From positions 1 to 10,016 of the forward strand of contig DAIDTZ010000420.1 in the NCBI GenBank assembly GCA_027456925.1: DNA of 10,016 nt. Direction: 5' to 3'. Position 1 is the first letter of the stretch. Each line of letters opens with the position of its first letter. Below the pieces are notes generated by a model. The model ran no database searches. It saw nothing but the letters and a program-made list of their open reading frames with translations, and had not been told where the DNA came from. Both the position numbers and the translations under genes were made by a program. Positions 5,197-10,016 of this stretch are shown one piece after another. The DNA is from Nitrospirota bacterium. GTDB taxonomy: Bacteria > Nitrospirota > UBA9217.

Positions 5197-7923
5197 TTAC
5201 GCTATCAACTTTTCGAAATCCCGCGGCAGGACGGCCGGGCTGAAGTGGTATCCCTGGGCCAAATCGCACTTGAGCAGGCGCAGGATATTCCACTGTTCCT
5301 CGGTCTCAACGCATTCGGCGATCGTCTTCAGGTTCAAGCTGTGGGCCATGGTGATAATGGCGGTGACGAGCGACATGGTGTCGGGATCAACGGCTACATC
5401 CTTCACAAAGGACTGGTCGATCTTCACATAGTCGATGGGGAATTTTTTGAGGTAACTGAGGGACGAGTAGCCGGTCCCGAAGTCGTCGATGGCGATCAGG
5501 ACGCCGAGACTCTTGAGCCGCCGAAGCACCGTGACGGCAAAGGTCTGGTCCTTCATGAAGGTATTTTCCGTGACTTCAAGGGTCAGGCGACGGGGATCGA
5601 TGCCGGACTCGCGGATAATGCTTTCGATGGTCTCGACGAGATACTCATGTCGGAACTGCGACGGTGAGAGGTTTACCGATATGGGGAGAGCGTTACGGTC
5701 CGTCCAGTCTTTGATCTGCCTGCATGCCGTGGCAAGGACCCACCGGCCCACGTCGATGATCAGGCCCGTCTCCTCAAGCAGGGGAATGAACTTTGACGGC
5801 GAGACCTCGCCGAACTCCTCGTTGTTCCATTTCAGCAACGCCTCGGCGCCTGCAACTTTTCGCGTGGACAGGTGGCAGTAGGGCTGGAAGGTGAGACGGT
5901 ATTCCGCGTTCTTGAGCGCTTCGGAAAGCCGCCGCTCCATGAATACAAGCTCGGAGATGCCTTCATTCATGCCGGCCGTGTAGAACTGGTAGCGGTTTCT
6001 GCCCAGGTCTTTTGCCGTGGAAAGGGCAGTGTCCGCGTTCTTCATGAGCGTGCCCGCGTCCCTCCCGTCGGCTGGGAACATGGCGATCCCGGCGGCAAGG
6101 GTCACGGAAATCTCTTCTCCCCCGGACATGATGATCTGCGGAACGTTCTTCATGATCATTTTCACGAACAGGACCACCTCCGCGGGTTGCCTGATGTCAT
6201 GCAGGACAATGGCAAACTCGTCGCTTCCCAACCTGCCAACCGTGTCGCCCTTGCTTACCGAAACCGAAAGACTTTCCGCAACCTGCTTCAGCACCTTGTT
6301 GCCGGCATCCAGTCCGTAGATCTCGTTGATATACTTGAACCGGTCAATATCGATGGCCAGGACGGCGATGGTCCCCCGTCCTTGCCCGGCCCCCTCTGAC
6401 CGGTTCACATCGCGGCTCAGCCGGTCGGCAAGCAGGTCCCGGTTGGGAAGGCCCGTCAACGCGTCGTAGGAAGACAGGAAATCGAGCTTGGTCCGCATGA
6501 GCTTGATCGGCGTGAGGTCGTTGCCCGTAAAGACCACATGGGTGACCTTTCCCCGGCCGTCCTTGATGGGGGTGGCAACTTCTTCGAGGTAGATCAATTC
6601 CCCGCTCTTCCGGACATTGATTACTTCACCCTGGAACGTTTTTCCGGCAAGAACGGTGTTCCACATCTCGCGGTGCAATTTTTCATCCTGCTCGCGGGCC
6701 AGAAGCAGGTCCAGGCCGCTGGATGCGAGTTCGTCCCGCGTATAGCCGGTGACTTCTTCGGCCGCATGGTTTGCAAATTCGACGTTGCCGTTCCGGTCCG
6801 TGATGATGACAACGCCCGAGGTCTGGTCCACGGTGAGTGCAAGTTTTTTCAGCAGTTCCTCGCTCCGCTTCTGCTCCGTTACGTCCCGGGTCACGACGCA
6901 AAAGCCTCGAAGAGCGCCCGACCGGCTTTTGACGGAAGTAATGACGGTATAGGCGTGGAACAGGGAACCGGCCTTGCGAAGCCGCCATCCCACGTGCTCA
7001 TACCGGCCGTCCAGTTCGGCCTGTTTCAGGCAATGGGCCGGTTTTCCGAGGCGGATGTCTTCCTCGGGGAAGAGAGCGGAAAAATGCCGGCCCTCGATGT
7101 CCAGCTTTGAGAACCCCTGCAGCCGTTCCGATGCCGTGTCCCACTGCGCGATCTTTCCGTCGACGTCGAGCATGAAGAGAGACGCGTCTTTCAGCCCTTC
7201 AGCGAAGAGCCGGTTCCGCTCTCTCAGCTCAAGGAGACTGCGCGCCGCCTTCCGGCGCTGCCCCAATTCGCGCCCGACCAGAGCGGCGGCGAGGAGCAGG
7301 ACCACGAGCAACACGCCAAATCCCGCGCTGACGAGAACCATGCCCTTCCGTAAGCTCTCCGCCTGTGCCCGGTCCTGGTATGCCTCTGCCCTGAACCCGT
7401 CCTGTTCGAAGCCGGAGAGCAGGGCCTCGATCTGTTTCGACTGCTGTTTGCCTGAGCCGATGCGCACCTGGGATTCCGCGGCCTTCCACCCGCCCGTGTT
7501 TCGGGCCGTGATGACCTGTTCCGCCGATTGCAGTCGGCCCGCAAAAAGGAGCTCCAAGCGGGCAAGCTCGTTCCTGCGGGCTGTTTCGCCGGCGAATGCG
7601 GCCTTTAGCTCCCCGAGGGAACGGTGCACTCCTGTCGTGGCGCTTTGGTAAGCAGTGATTACGTCGGGGTCGCCGGACAGCGCGTATCTCAGCTCCGCTG
7701 TCTCGATGTCTTTCAGGTCGGCACGAAGGCTGCCGAGCGTTTTAAAGACAGAATGGCCGGGCGCGCCGGCGGCGCCGAGGACCGTATGCAACGTGGCATC
7801 AGCATAAAAAAGATATCCGAGGAACGCAAGAGAGCATAGCCCCAGCGCAAGAAGAATGAAAAGCTTTTTTCCGATGTGTAGGCTCATGATATTCGTGCGG
7901 GCGCGGAGATGAAGCCGGGTCAC
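5197..7923 (-). CDS. Membrane-bound CHASE3-like/PAS/PAS/GGDEF/EAL protein, probable c-di-GMP phosphodiesterase
   Basis: A 908-residue sensor enzyme. Domains in order: membrane segment about 21-40; extracytoplasmic helical region about 41-193 with DIETAELRYALSGD, resembling CHASE3; membrane segment about 194-216; PAS about 235-355 ending FCVVTRDVTEQK; PAS about 360-475 with NVEFANHAAEEVTGYTRDEL; GGDEF about 480-648 (GLPNR 491-495, IDIDRFK, signature GSDEF 566-570); EAL about 660-905. The second glycine of GG[DE]EF is serine and the inhibitory RxxD site reads SKGD, so cyclase activity is doubtful. The EAL part looks complete: EALLKW (E694), VNLS (N751), EVTE, DDFGTGYSS (813-821), VKIDQSF and AECVETEEQ, so it should hydrolyse c-di-GMP. 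The farthest start is a GTG at 7923, directly after an in-frame TAG. ATG at 7887 (MSLHIGKKLF) is at least as likely. Neither has a Shine-Dalgarno. A strong promoter lies upstream. The gene converges on the PilZ gene. Confidence 0.93.
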   Translation of the reverse strand: MTRLHLRARTNIMSLHIGKKLFILLALGLCSLAFLGYLFYADATLHTVLGAAGAPGHSVFKTLGSLRADLKDIETAELRYALSGDPDVITAYQSATTGVHRSLGELKAAFAGETARRNELARLELLFAGRLQSAEQVITARNTGGWKAAESQVRIGSGKQQSKQIEALLSGFEQDGFRAEAYQDRAQAESLRKGMVLVSAGFGVLLVVLLLAAALVGRELGQRRKAARSLLELRERNRLFAEGLKDASLFMLDVDGKIAQWDTASERLQGFSKLDIEGRHFSALFPEEDIRLGKPAHCLKQAELDGRYEHVGWRLRKAGSLFHAYTVITSVKSRSGALRGFCVVTRDVTEQKRSEELLKKLALTVDQTSGVVIITDRNGNVEFANHAAEEVTGYTRDELASSGLDLLLAREQDEKLHREMWNTVLAGKTFQGEVINVRKSGELIYLEEVATPIKDGRGKVTHVVFTGNDLTPIKLMRTKLDFLSSYDALTGLPNRDLLADRLSRDVNRSEGAGQGRGTIAVLAIDIDRFKYINEIYGLDAGNKVLKQVAESLSVSVSKGDTVGRLGSDEFAIVLHDIRQPAEVVLFVKMIMKNVPQIIMSGGEEISVTLAAGIAMFPADGRDAGTLMKNADTALSTAKDLGRNRYQFYTAGMNEGISELVFMERRLSEALKNAEYRLTFQPYCHLSTRKVAGAEALLKWNNEEFGEVSPSKFIPLLEETGLIIDVGRWVLATACRQIKDWTDRNALPISVNLSPSQFRHEYLVETIESIIRESGIDPRRLTLEVTENTFMKDQTFAVTVLRRLKSLGVLIAIDDFGTGYSSLSYLKKFPIDYVKIDQSFVKDVAVDPDTMSLVTAIITMAHSLNLKTIAECVETEEQWNILRLLKCDLAQGYHFSPAVLPRDFEKLIA

Positions 7924-7982
7924 CTAAAAATGCGATGCCGATGAGCGGTGACGGCGTTGCCGGCAGCCGGTATTCCTGCCGT

Positions 7983-8018
7983 ATGTCAATTCTACAGGAC
8001 GAAAAAAAAATGTCAATT
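7983..8018. repeat. Direct repeat ATGTCAATT, two copies 27 bp apart
   Basis: The nine-base word occurs at 7983-7991 and 8010-8018, flanking a run of nine A. Each copy contains TTGACA on the minus strand. One serves as the -35 box of the GGDEF-EAL promoter and the other sits just downstream of the -10 box. Spacing is close to two and a half helical turns. It may be a protein-binding pair or coincidence in AT-rich DNA. Confidence 0.5.
7989..8016 (-). promoter_or_regulatory. Sigma70-type promoter for the GGDEF-EAL gene
   Basis: On the minus strand: a perfect TTGACA (8011-8016), 16-bp spacer, TAGAAT (7989-7994, five of six). Upstream of the -35 box is an A/T tract (8017-8029) that could act as an UP element, and the spacer contains nine T in a row. 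Transcription would start near 7982, giving a 60-95 base leader depending on the start codon. This is the best promoter match in the window. Confidence 0.65.
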
Positions 8019-8058
8019 TTTTTGTTTTATCGCCGCGGCCCGCACTTCGCGTTTCCCT

Positions 8059-8105
8059 CTGTTCGTCTGAGCCTGTCGAAGGATGAACGGTGTCTGGGAC
8101 AGGCT
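8059..8105. repeat. Palindromic intergenic repeat (GTTCGTC...GATGAAC type)
   Basis: GTTCGTC (8061-8067) can pair with GGATGAAC (8082-8088) apart from one G-U pair and one unpaired-length difference. An alternative pairing is AGCCTGTC (8070-8077) with GACAGGCT (8098-8105), eight exact pairs. The text is very close to the interspersed 'GTTCGTCCTGAGCCTGTCGAA' type of repeat that I recall from environmental genomes, with one C missing. The two mutually exclusive hairpins lie between the divergent promoters. Confidence 0.7.
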
Positions 8106-8141
8106 TGCCGAAGAGTGAAAAAAGGGCTTTTTAACAGCCGC

Positions 8142-8170
8142 TGGAAATATGTGATGGAACATGGTATAAG
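8142..8170 (+). promoter_or_regulatory. Candidate promoter for the Rsm22-type gene, giving a near-leaderless transcript
   Basis: TGGAAA (8142-8147, four of six to TTGACA), 17-bp gap, TATAAG (8165-8170, five of six). The start point would fall at about 8177-8180, on or next to the ATG at 8180. No Shine-Dalgarno precedes that ATG (AACACCACG). Confidence 0.45.
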
Positions 8171-8179
8171 AACACCACG

Positions 8180-9289
8180 ATGATACGCACGCGGTCTCAT
8201 GATGAGTTGAAGGCCCTGGCGGCTGATGTCATTCGCCTCTCGCGCCTCCTGACTCGGGAACGCGAGAGCCTGTCCGCGGCCTATTTGAAGGACCGGGGGC
8301 TGCGGGAAGCCTACGAGGCCTATTACCTGCCTCCGAACCTCGCGAAAATTCAGGCGCCGCTTCGCGAGCTTGCAGCGCATTCCGGGAAATTGCTGGACCA
8401 GGACCCGCTCCGCGTCCTCGACCTTGGCTGCGGTCCGGGAACGGCAATGCTCGGCGTGCTGGAATTTTTTGCCGCAGCCAAGAAGCGGCCGAGGGTCGAG
8501 TTCACGGCCGTTGACCAGGTGGCCGAGAACCTGAAGATGGCCGGGGAACTCGTTGCTGCATTCAAAAGTACGAGCGAGCTCGAGGCCTCGTTGAAAACCA
8601 TCCGTTCAGCCATCGAGCAGGCGCCGCGCCTTCCCGAGACGACCTTCGACCTGATCATCCTCTCGAATGTGCTGAACGAAATTTTCATCCATGATGAGGC
8701 CCGGATCGCCAGGCGGACCGCGCTTGTGGCGGACCTCCTGAAGCGTTTTCTTGCCGATGACGGGAGCTGCATCATCATCGAACCGGCCCTCCGCGAGACG
8801 GCGCGGGACCTGCTTGCCGTCCGGGACGGGCTCGTGGGTGCGGGTTTCGCTCTCTATGCCCCCTGCCTGTGCCATGCCGCATGCCCTGCGCTTGCGAACC
8901 CGAAAGACTGGTGCCACGAGGACCTACCCTGGGACGAACCGGAATTGATCCAGGAACTGGACAAGCTCACCGGACTTCGGAAGGACTCGCTCAAGTTTTC
9001 CTGCCTGGTGGTGCGCAAAGACGGCAAGTCCCTCCTTGACTTGTACGGGGAGAACGCATTTCGCGTGGTGAGCGAGCCCCTGGTTTCAAAAGGAAAGATT
9101 GAATTCTATATCTGCGGCGAGGCTGGAAGAAAATTGATCACGCGGCAGGATAAAGATGAGACGCAGGGCAACGACGTCTTCGGCAGACTCCAGCGCGGGG
9201 ATGTGGTTGGTTTTGAAAACCTGATCGACGAGGGCAAGCGGTATAAGATAAGCAAGGAAACGCGGGTTGTCAGACGAACTTTGAATTAA
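8180..9289 (+). CDS. Rsm22/METTL17-type methyltransferase-like protein with Fe-S cysteine cluster
   Basis: A 369-residue protein of the Rsm22 family, whose mitochondrial members (Rsm22, METTL17) bind the small ribosomal subunit during assembly. Seen: a helical N-terminal region with YEAYYLPPNLAKI; an SAM-binding motif I VLDLGCGPGTA (79-89) of class I methyltransferases; D112 in AVDQ as the likely motif II acid; FDLIILSNVLNEI (156-168), motif IV region; IIIEPA; then the cysteine block PCLCHAACP...WCHEDLPW with C229, C231, C235 and C245, and C275 in LKFSCLVV. Human METTL17 binds a [4Fe-4S] cluster with cysteines in this region; the C-x5-C-P spacing and WCH motif agree, so a cluster at C229, C235, C245 and C275 (or C231) is likely. 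The last 70 residues form a small beta-rich domain. Whether it methylates rRNA or only binds is open, as catalysis is disputed in the family. The ATG at 8180 has no ribosome-binding site; see the promoter entry. Confidence 0.88.
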   Translation: MIRTRSHDELKALAADVIRLSRLLTRERESLSAAYLKDRGLREAYEAYYLPPNLAKIQAPLRELAAHSGKLLDQDPLRVLDLGCGPGTAMLGVLEFFAAAKKRPRVEFTAVDQVAENLKMAGELVAAFKSTSELEASLKTIRSAIEQAPRLPETTFDLIILSNVLNEIFIHDEARIARRTALVADLLKRFLADDGSCIIIEPALRETARDLLAVRDGLVGAGFALYAPCLCHAACPALANPKDWCHEDLPWDEPELIQELDKLTGLRKDSLKFSCLVVRKDGKSLLDLYGENAFRVVSEPLVSKGKIEFYICGEAGRKLITRQDKDETQGNDVFGRLQRGDVVGFENLIDEGKRYKISKETRVVRRTLN

Positions 9290-9358
9290 AAAGTCTGTAT
9301 TAAATCCTTTTTGTCATATCGAATTTGATCCGGCATCCAGAAGTCCTGAAAAAGTTTT

Positions 9359-9378
9359 ATTCCAGCCTTTGCTGGAAT
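9359..9378. repeat. Perfect 8-bp hairpin ATTCCAGC/GCTGGAAT
   Basis: ATTCCAGC (9359-9366), loop CTTT, GCTGGAAT (9371-9378), 70 bp after the Rsm22-type stop codon. There is no T-run after it on the plus strand, so it is a poor intrinsic terminator. The sequence resembles the small 'GGATTCC...GGAATG' intergenic repeats I recall in environmental genomes. It may slow or end transcription of the upstream gene, or protect its 3' end. Confidence 0.65.
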
Positions 9379-9429
9379 GGCCAAGCTTGAATCCCGAGTA
9401 GGCGTTCTGTTCCCCTCTTTCCTTCCATC

Positions 9430-9458
9430 TTGCTTCCTTTGCCCTGATGCCGTATATT
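9430..9458 (+). promoter_or_regulatory. Candidate greB promoter placing the transcript start on the start codon
   Basis: TTGCTT (9430-9435, three of six), 17-bp gap, TATATT (9453-9458, five of six). Six bases then separate the -10 box from the ATG at 9465, so transcription would begin at the A of the start codon. The upstream ATG at 9447 would lie inside the promoter and outside the transcript, which supports the later start. Confidence 0.45.
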
Positions 9459-9464
9459 CTCCCA

Positions 9465-9986
9465 ATGAGCAGATACCGTTCGCCTCAAATACCCGGTTCC
9501 AAGTATATAACGCCCGAGGGCAAGAAGCAGCTCTCCGACGAGTTCGAATATCTCTGGCACGCCAAACGTCCCGAGGTGACGGCAGCGCTTGCTGCCGCGG
9601 CTGCAGAGGGCGATCGTTCCGAGAACGCGGAGTATATTTACCGCAAAAAACAGCTCCGCGAGATCGACGCCAGGATCCACCATCTGAAGAACCGGCTGGA
9701 GGATATCGTTGTTGTCGATACCGTTCCTGCGGACATCTCCCAGGTATTTTTCGGCGCCTGGGTGCGGCTTGAGGACGAAGAAGGGAACGTGAGCGAGTAC
9801 CGCATTGTGGGGCCTGACGAGTTCGACTCTGCCAAGGGGCTCATCAGCATGGACTCTCCCATGGCACGGGCGCTCATGAAAAAGAGGGAAGGCGACGAGG
9901 TGATCGTGAAGAAGCCGAAAGGCGACTCCGTGATCACCATCGTGCGCGTGCAGTACGAACCATTTAACAGTGAGGACAAGTATTAA
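9465..9986 (+). CDS. greB: Transcript cleavage factor GreB
   Basis: GreB enters the secondary channel of stalled, backtracked RNA polymerase and stimulates cleavage of the RNA 3' end. Seen: MSRYRSPQIPGSKYITPEGK, the standard GreB opening; a coiled-coil hairpin of about residues 20-85 whose tip GDRSEN (D50, E53) carries the acidic residues that position the catalytic metal; RKKQLREID; then the C-terminal globular domain with FFGAWVRLEDEEGN, RIVGPDEFD and the signature ISMDSPMARALMKK. FFGAWV and the opening separate GreB from GreA. The product is 173 residues, slightly longer than E. coli GreB (158), with a short PFNSEDKY tail. An in-frame ATG at 9447 would add MPYILP, but the family starts at MSRYR and neither start has a Shine-Dalgarno. 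A -10-like TATATT ends six bases before 9465, so the mRNA may be leaderless. It is co-directional with the Rsm22-type gene but probably has its own promoter. Confidence 0.95.
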   Translation: MSRYRSPQIPGSKYITPEGKKQLSDEFEYLWHAKRPEVTAALAAAAAEGDRSENAEYIYRKKQLREIDARIHHLKNRLEDIVVVDTVPADISQVFFGAWVRLEDEEGNVSEYRIVGPDEFDSAKGLISMDSPMARALMKKREGDEVIVKKPKGDSVITIVRVQYEPFNSEDKY

Positions 9987-10016
9987 CATAGAAAAAGCAC
10001 TTAGACACAGAAGAAG
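9987..10016. repeat. Possible left edge of another intergenic repeat
   Basis: The A-rich text after the greB stop, ending GCACTTAGACACAGAAGAAG, resembles the 'ACACAGAGG' type repeats I recall from the spacers of environmental genomes, but only 30 bases are visible and no second arm can be seen. Weak call. Confidence 0.2.

Noticed and set aside
5872..6399. Long plus-strand open frames opposite the GGDEF-EAL gene
   Set aside because: GC-rich coding sequence commonly leaves the opposite strand open. The minus-strand product has unmistakable domains and the plus-strand ones have none.
7935..8183. Small plus-strand frame in the divergent spacer
   Set aside because: It spans the GGDEF-EAL promoter and the palindromic repeat and has no ribosome-binding site or domain.

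Overview
The window looks like chromosomal DNA from a moderately GC-rich, Gram-negative bacterium with two membranes. An AsmA-family envelope protein, a long-form SppA protease, cyclic-di-GMP signalling proteins and GreB all fit that. The spacers hold several short imperfect palindromes (CGCAAAG type, 'TTGCGAG...GCAATCTC' type, 'GTTCGTC...GATGAAC' type). From memory, palindromes like these are scattered through genomes of uncultivated sediment and groundwater bacteria such as Nitrospirota and Desulfobacterota. I cannot fix the lineage from this window; that assignment is inference.

Layout. 3-878 (+): C-terminal half of a signal peptide peptidase SppA, cut by the window edge. 879-1114: convergent spacer with a 13-bp tandem duplication and a long inverted repeat. 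1115-4138 (-): one reading frame for a protein of about 1000 residues of the AsmA-like family, interrupted by a single in-frame TAA at 2579-2581, so it reads as an N-terminal part (2579-4138) and a C-terminal part (1115-2569). 4139-4516: spacer with a sigma70-type promoter for the AsmA gene, a palindromic repeat and a short coding-like remnant. 4517-4975 (+): small PilZ-domain protein. 4976-5196: convergent spacer in which I see no convincing terminator or gene. 5197-7923 (-): 908-residue membrane-bound CHASE3-like/PAS/PAS/GGDEF/EAL protein. 7924-8179: divergent spacer with promoter-like sequences on both strands and another palindromic repeat. 8180-9289 (+): Rsm22/METTL17-type methyltransferase-like protein with a cysteine cluster. 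9290-9464: spacer with a perfect hairpin. 9465-9986 (+): GreB transcript-cleavage factor. 9987-10016: edge of what may be a further repeat.

How the genes relate. Most are single units in alternating orientations, not one operon. The clearest functional link is the PilZ protein, a candidate c-di-GMP receptor, lying end-to-end with the GGDEF-EAL protein, a candidate c-di-GMP phosphodiesterase whose cyclase domain looks altered. SppA and the AsmA-like protein both act at the envelope but are convergent. Rsm22 and GreB, acting on ribosome and RNA polymerase respectively, are co-directional. Both have a -10-like box almost touching the start codon and no visible Shine-Dalgarno sequence, which suggests leaderless transcripts.

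I see no phage, transposase, CRISPR, tRNA or rRNA, and no convincing novel multi-gene system. The most unusual points are the nonsense-interrupted AsmA gene, the altered GGDEF and PilZ motifs, the Rsm22 cysteine set, the possible leaderless starts and the variety of palindromic repeats in the spacers.
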